A DNA stretch of 43,555 bases from Pseudomonadota bacterium (GCA_018241125.1 JAFEEL010000022.1:1-43555), one strand, 5' to 3'. Counted from the first letter of the stretch, positions 8,055 to 17,183 are shown. The notes: generated by a model from the sequence alone, not told the origin. Numbers and translations: made by a program.

Positions 8055-9506
8055 ATGAGCCAGCACGACATCCGTTCCGCCGTCCGCCCCGACCCTGACC
8101 AGCCGATGCTGGACATCGCCGACTACGTCGCCGGTTATCGCATCGAATCGACCGAAGCCTACGACACCGCGCGCTACATGCTGCTCGATTCGCTGGCCTG
8201 CGCGATGCTGGCGATGAAGCACCCGGCCTGCGTCAAGCACCTCGGGCCGGTCGTGCCGGGGGCGACGATGGCCGGCGGTGCGCGTGTGCCCGGCACGAAC
8301 TTCGAACTCGACCCGGTGCAGGCGGCATACAACATCGGTGTGCAGGTGCGCTGGCTGGATTTCAACGACACCTGGCTGGCGGCGGAGTGGGGCCATCCGT
8401 CCGACAACCTCGGCGCGATCCTCGCCGTGGCCGATTACCTCTCGCGCAAGGCGCTGCGCGAGGGGGGGCAACCGCTCACGGTGCGCGACGTGCTCGGGTG
8501 GGCGATCAAGGCGCACGAGATCCAGGGCTGCTACGCCCTGCAAAACAGTTTCAACCGCGTTGGCATCGATCATGTGATTCTCGTGCGGCTGGCATCGACC
8601 GCGGTCGCCACCGCGATGCTCGGCGGCACGCATGAACAGATCGTCAATGCGGTTTCGCACAGCTGGATCGACAACGGCGCCTTGCGCACGTACCGGCACG
8701 CGCCCAACACCGGTCCGCGCAAGAGTTGGGCCGCCGGCGATGCGTGCCGGCGCGCCGTCACCCACGCGCTGAACGCGGTCAAGGGCGAAGTCGGCTATCC
8801 GAGCGCGCTCACTGCCAGGACGTGGGGCTATTACGACGTGGCGCTCAAGGGCCAGCCGTTCAAGTTCGAACGGCCGTTTGGCAGCTACGTCATGGAAAAT
8901 GTCCTGTTCAAGATCAGCTTTCCGGCCGAGTTCCACGCGCAGACCGCGGTGGAGTGCGCGATGAAGCTGCATGCGCAGGTGAAAGATCGCATCGACGACA
9001 TCGAGCGCGTCGAGATCCACACCCAGGAAGCCGGCGTGCGCATCATCGACAAGACCGGCCCGTTGGCCAACTATGCCGATCGCGATCACTGCATCCAGTA
9101 CATGGTCGCGGTGCCGCTGATCTTCGGTCGCCTGACCGCCGACGATTACACCGATGCGGTCGCTTCTGACCCGCGCATCGATGCCCTGCGCGTGAAGATG
9201 ACGGTGGCGGAAAACCCGCAGTTCACGAAGGACTATTTCGACCCGGCCAAGCGCTACATCGGCAACTCGGTGCAGGTGTTCTTCAAGGACGGCAGTTCCA
9301 CCCAGAACGTGTCGATCGATTATCCGATCGGTCACCGCAAGCGCCGCGCCGAGGGCATCCCGGTGCTGCTGGCCAAGTTCGAGGCGGCCCTGCGCGGGCA
9401 TCTGCCGGGGCCCCAAGTGGAAGCGATTCTGGCCCTGGCGAGGGATCCTGCGGCACTCGATGCCACCCCGGTCACGGCTTTCCTGAACGGATTCATGACG
9501 GCGTAA
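8055..9506 (+). CDS. prpD: 2-methylcitrate dehydratase (MmgE/PrpD family)
   Basis: PrpD dehydrates 2-methylcitrate in the propionate-degrading methylcitrate cycle. The 483-residue protein has the family's length and its typical stretches [20 protein letters not shown] (about 99-118), [25 protein letters not shown] and [12 protein letters not shown]. The start ATG at 8055 agrees with the family. In many proteobacteria prpD sits with prpB, prpC and acnD/prpF; here it stands alone between uvrA and a porin gene, so either the rest of the cycle is elsewhere or this copy acts on another substrate. Last residues ELD...FMTA are close to the porin promoter, 9-36 bases after the stop. Confidence 0.93.
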   Translation: MSQHDIRSAVRPDPDQPMLDIADYVAGYRIESTEAYDTARYMLLDSLACAMLAMKHPACVKHLGPVVPGATMAGGARVPGTNFELDPVQAAYNIGVQVRWLDFNDTWLAAEWGHPSDNLGAILAVADYLSRKALREGGQPLTVRDVLGWAIKAHEIQGCYALQNSFNRVGIDHVILVRLASTAVATAMLGGTHEQIVNAVSHSWIDNGALRTYRHAPNTGPRKSWAAGDACRRAVTHALNAVKGEVGYPSALTARTWGYYDVALKGQPFKFERPFGSYVMENVLFKISFPAEFHAQTAVECAMKLHAQVKDRIDDIERVEIHTQEAGVRIIDKTGPLANYADRDHCIQYMVAVPLIFGRLTADDYTDAVASDPRIDALRVKMTVAENPQFTKDYFDPAKRYIGNSVQVFFKDGSSTQNVSIDYPIGHRKRRAEGIPVLLAKFEAALRGHLPGPQVEAILALARDPAALDATPVTAFLNGFMTA

Positions 9507-9514
9507 ACCAAGGG

Positions 9515-9542
9515 TTGCGGCTTCCCGGGGAAGTTGTTAGAC
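9515..9542 (+). promoter_or_regulatory. Probable sigma-70 promoter of the OmpA-family gene
   Basis: TTGCGG (9515-9520) and TTAGAC (9537-9542) are 16 bp apart, with no open frame between them and the gene. A leader of about 140 bases follows before the ATG at 9684, long enough for RNA-level control, as is common for major outer membrane proteins. Assigned by eye. Confidence 0.5.
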
Positions 9543-9683
9543 TCCCGTTAACCGTTTGGGAGCGGCCCGGTCCAAGTCGGCAGTCCAACGCAAGGGGCAG
9601 TGCAGGGGTCCGACGCGCAATCACGGTTTGGGTTTTTCTCGAAAGCAGCCGTCTATTTTCGTCCTTTCCTCAAGGAGTTCCAA

Positions 9684-10775
9684 ATGAAGAAGAAGATCCT
9701 CTGCCTGGCCCTGTTCGGCGCGATGGGCCTGGTGCATACCGCGATGGCGCAGGACTACGATGACCGCTGGTACCTCGCCGGTTCGTTTGGGTACAACTTT
9801 CAGGACAACTCGCGCCTGAACTACAACGCCCCGTTCGGCACCTTGGGCGTGGGCAAGCCGCTGTCGCCGAACTGGGCGCTGGAGCTGAACTTCAACGCAC
9901 AAGACCCGCGCGAGCGCAGCCCGGATTCGGGCATGCACTGGCAGCAATACGGCGTGTCGCTGGATGCGCTGTACCACTTCCGCAAGGAAGGCCGTAACTG
10001 GAATCCCTACCTGCGCGCCGGCCTGGGCTGGCAGCACAACCGTGAGGGCTTCTTCTTCGCCGGCCTGCCGGTGAAGCATTCCAGCGACAACGTCGCCGCC
10101 GTGTTCGGTGCCGGCCTGGAAGCGCAGTACGGTCGTTATGGCATCCGCACGGAAGTCGGCGCCCGCTTGGACGACTTCGGCAACAGCGTCAATGCACCCT
10201 CGACCGGCCACTTCGTCGATCTGCTCGCTTCGGTGGGCGTGACCGTGGCCTTGGGGCCGGAGCCGGTGAAGGCCGTCGAGCCCGCCCCGGCGCCCGCGCC
10301 GGTGGTGACTTGCGCCGACAAGGATTCCGACGGTGACGGCGTCAACGACTGCAACGACAAGTGCCCGAACACGCCTCCGGGAACGGCGGTGGGTCCGGAC
10401 GGCTGCCCGGTGCCGGTGACGATCGACCTGCGCGGCGTCAACTTCGACTTCGACAAGTCCAAGCTGCGCCCGGATTCGATCTCGATCCTGAACGAGGCCG
10501 TTGCGGTGCTGAAGAAGTACCCGCAGCTGCGCGTGGAAGTGGCCGGCCACACCGACTCGATCGGTTCGGACGCCTACAACATGAAGCTCTCCGAGCGTCG
10601 CGCCAAGGTGGTGTACGACTTCCTCGTGAAGAACGGCGTCGACACCGGCCGTCTGGTTGGCCCGCATGGCTATGGCAAGACCCGCCCGATCGCTCCGAAC
10701 ACCAACCCGGATGGTTCGGACAATCCCAAGGGCCGCGCCGAGAACCGCCGCACCGAGCTGAACGTCCAGAACTGA
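9684..10775 (+). CDS. OmpA-family outer membrane porin
   Basis: A 363-residue outer membrane protein. Signal peptide residues 1-22 (MKKKILCLALFGAMGLVHTA, cleavage after AMA). Residues 23-190 form an OprF/OmpA-like eight-strand barrel with alternating aromatic/hydrophobic strands. A Pro/Ala linker near 195-210 is followed by a thrombospondin type 3 calcium-binding repeat (DKDSDGDGVNDCNDKCPNTP, with Cys pairs) and then a peptidoglycan-binding OmpA domain (about 245-360) with NFDFDKSKL and HTDSIGSDAYNMKLSERRA. Strong ribosome site AAGGAG 7 bases before ATG 9684. It has its own promoter and terminator, so a single-gene unit. Likely anchors the outer membrane to the cell wall. Confidence 0.94.
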   Translation: MKKKILCLALFGAMGLVHTAMAQDYDDRWYLAGSFGYNFQDNSRLNYNAPFGTLGVGKPLSPNWALELNFNAQDPRERSPDSGMHWQQYGVSLDALYHFRKEGRNWNPYLRAGLGWQHNREGFFFAGLPVKHSSDNVAAVFGAGLEAQYGRYGIRTEVGARLDDFGNSVNAPSTGHFVDLLASVGVTVALGPEPVKAVEPAPAPAPVVTCADKDSDGDGVNDCNDKCPNTPPGTAVGPDGCPVPVTIDLRGVNFDFDKSKLRPDSISILNEAVAVLKKYPQLRVEVAGHTDSIGSDAYNMKLSERRAKVVYDFLVKNGVDTGRLVGPHGYGKTRPIAPNTNPDGSDNPKGRAENRRTELNVQN

Positions 10776-10800
10776 CGGACGCCAGCCCAGCAATATCCGG

Positions 10801-10831
10801 AAGCCCGGCCTCGTGCCGGGCTTTCGCTTTT
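10801..10831 (+). terminator. Rho-independent terminator of the OmpA-family gene
   Basis: AAGCCCGGC (10801-10809), loop CTCGT, GCCGGGCTT (10815-10823), then TCGCTTTT. A perfect 9-bp stem followed by a T-rich run, 25 bases after the stop codon. Confidence 0.9.
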
Positions 10832-10924
10832 CAGGCTGCTCGAACGCGCCGGTTCGCTACGGCAGCTTGCCGGCGCTGCATGGGCTATCTACAATCGGCT
10901 GCAGACTCCATTCGCGAGGTGCCC

Positions 10925-11425
10925 ATGCGCGTTCGTTTGCTGGTCTTGTCGGTGCTCGCCTTGAGCGCTTCGCTGCCGGCACTGGCGATGCCGGATTGCT
11001 CGTTGAAGTCGGCGCTTCCGGCCGCGCCGATGAGCGCCATCAGCCTGCCCCCGCTGAGCGACGACTTGCCCGGCGCCGGACACGCGCTGGGGCTTCCGGA
11101 CGACGTGCTGGCGTACGCCGGTTTCCAGGATCAGTCGGTCGATCGCGTGTTGGCACGCATCCGCGCCGAGGCCTGCGCACCGTCGCCGTTGGCGGCGCCG
11201 GTGGCGGGTACCAACGCCAACGGCTATGTGCCGCGTACCAAATGGGACAACACGCCGTATCGCTTCAGCGCAGGTGGCAACGGCAAGAAGTTCACTGCCG
11301 CCGATTTCGATGCATGGATGGCCGCCAAGGGCATCCACATTTCCAAGGGGCCGCCCGCTGCCGGGGCTGCTGCGCCCGCATCGACGCCGCCGGCCTCGGG
11401 CGCCGCCGCTCCTCCGCAAAAGTAA
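10925..11425 (+). CDS. Secreted protein of unknown function
   Basis: A 166-residue protein with a clear signal peptide (MRVRLLVLSVLALSASLPAL, cleavage after ALA at about 22). The mature part has two Cys (near 25 and 79) that could form a disulphide, a central segment with NGYVPRTKWDNTPYRFSAGG and FTAADFDAWMAAKGI, and a 25-residue Ala/Pro-rich C-terminal tail that is probably disordered. No family recognised. The upstream gene ends with a terminator, so it is probably transcribed alone. Confidence 0.7.
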   Translation: MRVRLLVLSVLALSASLPALAMPDCSLKSALPAAPMSAISLPPLSDDLPGAGHALGLPDDVLAYAGFQDQSVDRVLARIRAEACAPSPLAAPVAGTNANGYVPRTKWDNTPYRFSAGGNGKKFTAADFDAWMAAKGIHISKGPPAAGAAAPASTPPASGAAAPPQK

Positions 11426-11617
11426 ACGCAAGGCGCACCGCCGCGCTCTCATCCTCGCCGGCAGTCCGGTGAGCCCCTGCTTGCCGGATCGTGCGTCTTG
11501 CGGTCGGGGCGAGCAAGCCAATACCGCGTGAACGGTGAGGGCCCGGCTGATCGCCAAGGCCATGGACGGCACACCGGCGCGGTCGCGTTTGCGAAACCCG
11601 TCGATGGAACGCAACGC

Positions 11618-11872
11618 TCAGGGCTTGGCTTTCGGCCGCACCAACGCGAAGATCGTCAGCAACACGATTGCGCCGGCCAGCGCGGCCAGAAACGAACGCG
11701 CGTCGCCGTCGCCGTACCAGCCGAACGCCTGTCCGACGTATTTGGCCAGCAACGCACCGCCGATGCCGAACGCAGTGGTTGCCATGATGCCCATGCGGTC
11801 ATCGCCGGGTTTGATCGCGCGCGCGATCAAACCGACGAAGAAGCCGACCAGGATGGTGTAGAGGACGATCAC
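11618..11872 (-). CDS. GlsB/YeaQ/YmgE-family small membrane protein
   Basis: An 84-residue protein with three hydrophobic helices and the family signature GFFVGLIARAIKPGDDRMG (about 9-27) followed by Gly-rich helices (FGIGGALLAKYVG). Members are inner-membrane, stress-associated proteins of unknown mechanism. Start taken as GTG at 11872 because it puts the first helix at the N terminus as in the family; the longer frame to 11932 has no similarity there and overlaps the peptidase gene. The GTG lies 10 bases after the M20 peptidase stop, with little ribosome site, so it probably relies on coupling to that gene. Confidence 0.82.
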   Translation of the reverse strand: MIVLYTILVGFFVGLIARAIKPGDDRMGIMATTAFGIGGALLAKYVGQAFGWYGDGDARSFLAALAGAIVLLTIFALVRPKAKP

Positions 11873-11882
11873 GCGCTGGCGA

Positions 11883-13388
11883 TCAGCAGCAGCTCGTGGC
11901 CGCCATGTTGGCATCGCCATCGGCGACCGCAACGCCGACAGTCAGGCCCTTGCGGCTGGCGGCGTGGTGCTCGGCCAGCACCCGCGCCACGCAGGCGGTG
12001 ACGCGCTTGCCGGTGGGAATGTGCAGGAACTCGTTGGGGCCGTGCGCGTTGGAATGCGGTCCGAGCACGCCGGTGATCATGAACTGGGCGCCGGGAAACT
12101 TTGCGCCGAGCATGCCCATGAACGGGATGGTGCCGCCTTCGCCCATGAACACTGCCGGGCGACCAAAGAAGTCACGCGAGGCGTGGTCGATGGCGTGATC
12201 GAGCCAGGCGCTCATCGCCGGCGCGTTCCAGCCGGTCGATGACTTTTCCAGTTCGAACGACACCTGCGCGCCGTTGGGAGGGTTGTCCAGCAGCAGCTTG
12301 CGCACGATGTCGCCGGCGACTTCGCCGTCCAGTGTGGGCGGAAGCCGCAGCGACAGCTTGACCGCCGTATGCGGGCGCAGCACGTTGCCGGCGTTGTCCA
12401 GCGGCGGCATGCCGTCCACCCCGGTGACCGACAGCGCCGGCCGCCAGGTGCGATTGAGCACCAGCTCGACCAGATCGCTCGACATCGGATGCATGCCGGG
12501 CAGGAACGGGAACTTGTCGTACACGCCCGTACCCATGGTTTCGGCGACCTTGCGCGCCTGCACGAGACGATCGTCGGGAATGCTCACGTGCAGATCATCG
12601 ACGACGATGCGGCCGGTGCGTTCATCCTCCAGGCGCGACAACAACTGCCGCAACAGGCGGAAGCTCGACGGCACCACGCCGGAGGCATCGCCGGAGTGGA
12701 CGCCCTCCGAGAGCACATTGACCACCAGGTTGCCGCCGGCCAGGCCGCGCAGCGACGTGGTGCACCACAGTTGCTCGTAGTTGCCGCAGCCCGAGTCCAG
12801 GCACACTACCAGCGAGGGTTTGCCAATGCGTTCGGCCAGATGGTCGACGTAGGCGGGAAGGTCGTAGCTGCCCGATTCCTCGCACGCCTCGATCAATACC
12901 ACGCAGCGCGCGCGCGGCAGCTTCTGTTCGTCCAGCGCCATGATCGCCGCCAACGACGCGAAGATCGCGTAACCATCGTCTGCGCCGCCACGGCCGTAGA
13001 GCTTGTCGCCGCGGATCACCGGCTGCCACGGCCCCAGTCCTTCGCCCCAGCCGGTCATCTCCGGTTGCTTGTCCAGATGCCCGTACAACAGCACGCAATC
13101 GTCGCCGCTGGCGTCGTCGGTGGCCGGGATCTCGATGCAGATCAGCGGCGTGCGTTCGGGCAGGCGAACCACTTCGACTTGCATGCCGGCAATCGGCTGC
13201 GCGCGTGCCCAGGCTTCCAGTTGCCGCACCGCCGCGTCCATGTAGCCGTGCTCGACCCAGTGCGCGTCGAACATCGGCGATTTGTTGGGGATGCGGATGT
13301 AATCCACCAGTTGCGGAACGATGGCGTCGTCCCACAGCCCGCCGACGAAACGGTCGATGCGATCGGTGTCCATGCCGACGTGATCCAT
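11883..13388 (-). CDS. M20-family metallopeptidase (dipeptidase-like)
   Basis: A 501-residue zinc peptidase of the M20 family, related to cytosolic non-specific dipeptidases and acetylornithine deacetylase-type enzymes. Metal and catalytic motifs are visible: YGHLDKQPEMTGW (His, Asp) near 101-113, GRGGADDGYA near 131-140 (bridging Asp), EACEESGSYDL near 167-177 (Glu-Glu), and a C-terminal GPHSNAHGPNE with metal-binding His. An insertion dimerisation domain lies around 220-330. The ATG at 13388 has GGAGGA 9 bases upstream. No signal peptide, so cytosolic. Unusual Cys-Cys C terminus (SCC). Transcribed with the GlsB-type gene. The substrate cannot be told from sequence. Confidence 0.9.
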   Translation of the reverse strand: MDHVGMDTDRIDRFVGGLWDDAIVPQLVDYIRIPNKSPMFDAHWVEHGYMDAAVRQLEAWARAQPIAGMQVEVVRLPERTPLICIEIPATDDASGDDCVLLYGHLDKQPEMTGWGEGLGPWQPVIRGDKLYGRGGADDGYAIFASLAAIMALDEQKLPRARCVVLIEACEESGSYDLPAYVDHLAERIGKPSLVVCLDSGCGNYEQLWCTTSLRGLAGGNLVVNVLSEGVHSGDASGVVPSSFRLLRQLLSRLEDERTGRIVVDDLHVSIPDDRLVQARKVAETMGTGVYDKFPFLPGMHPMSSDLVELVLNRTWRPALSVTGVDGMPPLDNAGNVLRPHTAVKLSLRLPPTLDGEVAGDIVRKLLLDNPPNGAQVSFELEKSSTGWNAPAMSAWLDHAIDHASRDFFGRPAVFMGEGGTIPFMGMLGAKFPGAQFMITGVLGPHSNAHGPNEFLHIPTGKRVTACVARVLAEHHAASRKGLTVGVAVADGDANMAATSCC

Positions 13389-13651
13389 GCGGGTGGCTCC
13401 TCCAAGGTGAAGCGTCCAGTCTAGCAGCGCTGCGCGGCCGTGCCCGCCGGGATCGGTGACAAAACGCCAACCCCGTCACTCTTTGAACGCGTCGCTGCCG
13501 GTGCGGGTAGGAATCGCCCGACACGCCGTTGCGACGCTCGCCGACCCGCGCCTGCGCCGGCGTCCGATGGGAGCGAACCGGCGCGCCGGGAAAACTGTAC
13601 TTGCCCGACGCGAGCCCGTCGGCCTCTCCCACCATCGCAAGGAACCCCGTC

Positions 13652-14050
13652 ATGCTCCGCATTTCTTCCATCCTGCAATCCATCGCCCTGTCCGCTCTGC
13701 TGGTCGGTGGCGCGCACGCTGCCAGCAAGCCGGCCGACAAGGCCAGCGTCGTTGCGGCCGCGGGCCACCACGCCAGCCCGGCCCGCCACGCCAGCCATGG
13801 CGTCGCCCATGCAGCGAAGAAAACGCCACAGAAAGTGAACATCAACAGCGCCGACGCCAAGACCTTACACGCATCGCTGCTGAACATCGGCCAGTCCAAG
13901 GCCGAGGCCATCGTGGCCTGGCGCAAGCAGCACGGTGCGTTCCGCAGCGCCGACGAACTGGCGCAGGTCAAGGGCATTGGCCTGAAGACCATCGAGAAAA
14001 ACCGCAGCTACATCGTGCTCGGCGCGGTGGCGAGCGCTGGCAAGCACTGA
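13652..14050 (+). CDS. ComEA-like helix-hairpin-helix DNA-binding protein, secreted
   Basis: A 132-residue protein with a signal peptide (MLRISSILQSIALSALLVGG, cleavage near HAA) followed by a His/Ala/Ser-rich linker and a ComEA-type helix-hairpin-helix domain at about 60-125: VNINSADAKTLHASLLNIGQ, then AEAIVAWRKQHGAFRSADEL and VKGIGLKTIEKN. ComEA binds double-stranded DNA in the periplasm during natural transformation. The His-rich linker is unusual. The ATG follows AGGA. It is convergent-free and appears to be a single gene; other competence genes are not nearby, so a role in DNA uptake is only an inference. Confidence 0.85.
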   Translation: MLRISSILQSIALSALLVGGAHAASKPADKASVVAAAGHHASPARHASHGVAHAAKKTPQKVNINSADAKTLHASLLNIGQSKAEAIVAWRKQHGAFRSADELAQVKGIGLKTIEKNRSYIVLGAVASAGKH

Positions 14051-14106
14051 AGCCCGACCGTGCAGGTCGCATACGTGCCGCCAGATGCGGTGAGGCGACC
14101 CATCAG

Positions 14107-14145
14107 CCCCTCTCCCGCCCGGAGAGGGGTTGGGGTGAGGGGCGA
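14107..14145. repeat. REP-like palindromic repeat (copy C)
   Basis: CCCCTCTCC (14107-14115), loop CGCCC, GGAGAGGGG (14121-14129), followed by TTGGGGTGAGGGG. It belongs to the same family as the repeats at 31713-31751, 31918-31951 and 40248-40370: a G/C-rich hairpin with a TTGGG-T-GGGG tail. Lies between the ComEA-like gene and the HutD-like gene. Confidence 0.7.
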
Positions 14146-14246
14146 AACGCACGACGAAGTCGCCGTATTCCCCGTCGGCGTCGCGATGGGCCGCTCGGCT
14201 GCGTCGTGCGCGCCGCAGTGCCCGCATCTTCGCTAGAATCCGGCGC

Positions 14247-14855
14247 ATGCCCCTGTGGTCGATCCCTGCCAACGAATATCACCGCGTGCGCTGGCGCAAC
14301 GGGCAGGGGTGGACGCGCGAAATCGCCACCGGACGCATGCCGGGCTCGCCGACGCCGGTCGATGATTGGGACTGGCGGCTGTCGATTGCGGAGATCGAGC
14401 ACGATGGCCCGTTCTCGGCATTCCCGGGCAGCGATCGCGTGCTGGTACTGCTGTCGGGCGGTGGCATGCGGCTGCTGTTCGCCGATCAGCGCGCGGTGGA
14501 GTTGCATCCGCCGCACGCGCGCATCGCGTTCGCCGGCGAGGACGCCGTGCAATGCGCGCTGCTGGAAGGCCCGACCACGGATTTCAACGCCATCGTTCGC
14601 CGCCAGCGCTGTGCGTTGCAGGTCTTCCATCGGCCGTTGGTGGGCTCGATGGTGTTCTTCGCCGAGCCCGGCGTGCTGTGGGCGATCCATCTGATGGCCG
14701 GGCGCGCTGATGTGAAATCGGCCGACGCGGTGGTCGAGCTGCAAGCAGGCGACACCGCGTTCGTGGACAACCTCGAAGGTGCCGCTTCGCTACGATCCAT
14801 CCTCGATGGCGGTGGGGATGCGCTGCTGGTGCGGATCGAGCGGCGGTTCGAATAG
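14247..14855 (+). CDS. HutD/Ves-family protein
   Basis: A 202-residue protein with the cupin-like HutD/Ves pattern: NEYHRVRWRNGQGWTREIA near the start, then DWDWRLSIAEIEHDGPFSAF (about 41-60) and PGSDRVLVLLSGGGMRL. E. coli Ves and the HutD proteins of histidine-use operons are beta-barrel proteins with no assigned activity. No hut genes are seen here, so the HutD name is only a family label. ATG at 14247 follows TAGAAT (about 14234), which could be its -10. The gene stands alone; downstream is a short gap and a convergent gene. Confidence 0.85.
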   Translation: MPLWSIPANEYHRVRWRNGQGWTREIATGRMPGSPTPVDDWDWRLSIAEIEHDGPFSAFPGSDRVLVLLSGGGMRLLFADQRAVELHPPHARIAFAGEDAVQCALLEGPTTDFNAIVRRQRCALQVFHRPLVGSMVFFAEPGVLWAIHLMAGRADVKSADAVVELQAGDTAFVDNLEGAASLRSILDGGGDALLVRIERRFE

Positions 14856-14913
14856 GTGGGGCGACACGTCAGGCCAGCAAGCGTTGGTGCCGCAGATCGT
14901 CAGTCAGAAACCA

Positions 14914-15159
14914 TCAGGCCGAGTCGATTTCCAATCGACGCTCGATACGCTCCAGACGCTCCCTGAGCTTGTCGATGACATGCCGGTCGCCGATCAGTTC
15001 TTCGTAATTACCGGCCTGATCGCGACCGATCCTGGCGATGGCCGCTTCCAAATGACCAAGCCGCGCGATGATCTCGATGTCACGCTCGCGCGCGGCGGCC
15101 AGCTCGGTCTGGATCCGCTTGAGGTGCTCGAGCAGCAGGTTTTCGATGTTGCTGGTCAT
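14914..15159 (-). CDS. Small coiled-coil protein, unknown function
   Basis: An 81-residue, highly charged, almost wholly helical protein with heptad-like Leu/Ile spacing (ENLLLEHLKRIQTELAAARE, then IARLGHLEAAIARIGR and a C-terminal LRERLERIERRLEIDSA). The ATG at 15159 is preferred; the frame is open to 15213, but the extra residues are Arg-rich and unlike a protein start. Similar small coiled-coil proteins often occur next to toxin or mobile-element genes, but no partner is present here. A homology search would show whether it is an orphan antitoxin-like gene. Confidence 0.6.
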   Translation of the reverse strand: MTSNIENLLLEHLKRIQTELAAARERDIEIIARLGHLEAAIARIGRDQAGNYEELIGDRHVIDKLRERLERIERRLEIDSA

Positions 15160-15267
15160 GCCGTGAGTATACCCGCGATTGCGCGACCGGCTTGCACGGA
15201 CCGCAGCGGTCAAGTTTCGTTACACGAATGCATTATTTTGCGCCAAGGGCCGGAGAAAGCCGGCTCC

Positions 15268-15816
15268 TCACAGTGATTTTTCGAGCACCTCGAAACGCAA
15301 GTCGGCCCGCTTGGGCCGACCGAACCGCGCGTCGCCATACGGGAACGGTTTGATGATGCCGGTGCGCCGGTAGCCGCGCCGTTCGTACCACGCGATCAAC
15401 TCGTCGCGGATGTCGATCACCGTCATGCGCATCGCCAATAGGTTCCATTCCTCCCGGGCGATGCGCTCGGCTTCGCACAACATGGCCTTGCCGATGCCGG
15501 CGTTCTGCACGCCCGGGCGCACCGAGAACATGCCGAAGTAGCCGGCTCCATCTTCATCAGCCACATGCGCGCACGCGAGCATCTGGCGCGCGCCCTCGGA
15601 GTCGCGCTCGCCGAGCAGCATGCGGCTGCGCGGACGCACGATTTGTTCCAGAACTTCATCTGAACCGGTGCGGCGACCGTCGAGAAAATCCGCTTCGGTG
15701 GTCCAGCCGGCGCGACTGGAATCACCGCGATAGGCCGATTCGACCAACGCCACGATGGCATCCACGTCGGCGGGCGTGGCGTCACGGAAGAGCAGGTCGG
15801 CAACGAAGGCGGGCAT
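15268..15816 (-). CDS. GNAT-family N-acetyltransferase
   Basis: A 182-residue protein with the acetyl-CoA-binding core of GNAT enzymes: FRDATPADVDAIVALVESAY near the N terminus, then GMFSVRPGVQNAGIGKAMLC (about 94-113; the R/Q-x-x-G-x-G/A motif A) and an Arg-rich end AWYERRGYRRTGI. The substrate is unknown. Leader 15817-15917 on the same strand contains the GGGGAGC heptamer repeat. Its orientation continues that of sufS, 101 bases away, so it could be read through from the suf operon or have its own promoter. Confidence 0.85.
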   Translation of the reverse strand: MPAFVADLLFRDATPADVDAIVALVESAYRGDSSRAGWTTEADFLDGRRTGSDEVLEQIVRPRSRMLLGERDSEGARQMLACAHVADEDGAGYFGMFSVRPGVQNAGIGKAMLCEAERIAREEWNLLAMRMTVIDIRDELIAWYERRGYRRTGIIKPFPYGDARFGRPKRADLRFEVLEKSL

Positions 15817-15826
15817 GTGGGTGGCT

Positions 15827-15875
15827 GGGGAGCGGGGAGCGGGGAGCGGGGAGCAGGGAGCGGGGAGCGGGGGGC
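15827..15875. repeat. 7-bp tandem repeat (GGGGAGC, seven units)
   Basis: Seven consecutive heptamers: GGGGAGC four times, AGGGAGC, GGGGAGC, GGGGGGC. The run lies upstream of the GNAT gene on its template side, about 11 bases from its start. Simple-sequence repeats in leaders can change length by slippage and so alter expression, but nothing here proves that. Confidence 0.85.
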
Positions 15876-15917
15876 CGGAAACCGGATACGTTCTAGCCCC
15901 GAGTCCCGGATTTTTCC

Positions 15918-17183
15918 CTATCCCAACAGCCCGCGCACCTTGCGCAGCGCCACGATGAAGCGCTCGATCTCCGCGTGCGTGTTGTAAAACGCCAGCGAGG
16001 CGCGGCAGGTGGCGGGTACGCCGAAGTACGCCATCAATGGATGCGCGCAGTGGTGGCCGGAACGTACCGCCACGCCTTCCAGATCGAGCAGCGTGGCAAG
16101 GTCATGCGCGTGCGCGCCCTCGATCAGGAACGACACCACCGCCGCCTTGTCTGGCGCGTTGCCGATGATGCGCAGGCCTTCGATCTTGCGCATCTCCTCG
16201 GTCAGGTGCGCGAGCAGCTCGCCCTCGCGCGCCTGCACGTTGGCCATGCCCAGCGCATCCAGATAATCCACCGCTGCGCCCAGACCGATGAAGCCGGAGA
16301 TGTTGGGCGTGCCGGCTTCGAACTTGTGCGGTGGGTCGTTGAATACCGTGCCTTCAAAGCGCACCTCGCGGATCATCTCTCCGCCACCGAAAAACGGCGG
16401 CATCGCATCTAGGTGTTCGCGTCGCGCCCACAGCGCACCGGTGCCGGTCGGCCCGCACATCTTGTGCCCGGTCAGCGCGTAGAAATCGCAGCCGATGGCG
16501 GGAATGTCCACGGCCAGGTGCGGCAGCGCTTGCGAGCCATCGACCACGGTGATGACGCCGCGCTTGCGTGCGAGCGTGCAGACCTCGTGCACCGGGTTGA
16601 TCGTGCCGAGCACGTTGGAGACGTGGGTGACCCCGAGCAGCTTCACCTCCGGCGTGAGCAGGCGCTCGAGCGCGTTCAGATCCAGTACGCCGTCGGCGCT
16701 GATGTCGGCGACCTTGATCGTCGCGCCGGTGCGCTGGGCGATCAGTTGCCACGGCACGATGTTGGCGTGGTGTTCCATACGCGTGAGCACGATCGCATCG
16801 CCGGCGCGCAGGCGTGGCAGTGCCCACGAATAGGCGACGAGGTTGATCGCCATCGTGGTACCGCTGGTGAACACCAGATCGCGGCGGTGCACGCGCAGGT
16901 GCGCGGCCAGGCGGTCGCGCGCGCCCTCGTAGGATCTGGTCGCCTGCTCGCCGAGCGTGTGCACGGCGCGCGATACGTTGGCGGCGTAGCGGCGGTAGTA
17001 GTCGTCCATCGCCGCGATCACCCGCGCCGGCTTCTGCCCGGTGTTGGCCGAATCGAAATACACCAGCGGCTTGCCGTGGACTTCGCGGTGCAGCAGCGGA
17101 AAATCTTCGCGCACGCGCTGCCAGTCGACGGGCGCCGCAAGGTCTTGCGTCGATGTCGAGATGCCGGGGCCTTCGCCGTTCAT
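15918..17183 (-). CDS. sufS: Cysteine desulfurase SufS
   Basis: SufS (class V PLP enzyme) takes sulfur from cysteine to form a persulfide for Fe-S cluster assembly. In the 421-residue protein the PLP-binding Lys is K241 in LTGHKMCGPT, the PLP Asp is D215 in VVDGSQ, and the catalytic Cys is C379 in RSGHHCAHP. SufS usually hands sulfur to SufE or SufU; neither is in this operon, so the acceptor must be elsewhere. The start ATG at 17183 overlaps the sufD stop. Last gene of the suf operon. Confidence 0.96.
   Translation of the reverse strand: MNGEGPGISTSTQDLAAPVDWQRVREDFPLLHREVHGKPLVYFDSANTGQKPARVIAAMDDYYRRYAANVSRAVHTLGEQATRSYEGARDRLAAHLRVHRRDLVFTSGTTMAINLVAYSWALPRLRAGDAIVLTRMEHHANIVPWQLIAQRTGATIKVADISADGVLDLNALERLLTPEVKLLGVTHVSNVLGTINPVHEVCTLARKRGVITVVDGSQALPHLAVDIPAIGCDFYALTGHKMCGPTGTGALWARREHLDAMPPFFGGGEMIREVRFEGTVFNDPPHKFEAGTPNISGFIGLGAAVDYLDALGMANVQAREGELLAHLTEEMRKIEGLRIIGNAPDKAAVVSFLIEGAHAHDLATLLDLEGVAVRSGHHCAHPLMAYFGVPATCRASLAFYNTHAEIERFIVALRKVRGLLG

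Noticed and set aside
13448-13640. Extended start of the ComEA-like gene at 13529
   Set aside because: The extra residues remove the signal peptide from the N terminus; ATG 13652 has a ribosome site and a normal signal sequence.
14914-15159. Toxin-antitoxin pair with the coiled-coil gene
   Set aside because: No toxin-like frame is present on either side within 300 bases.
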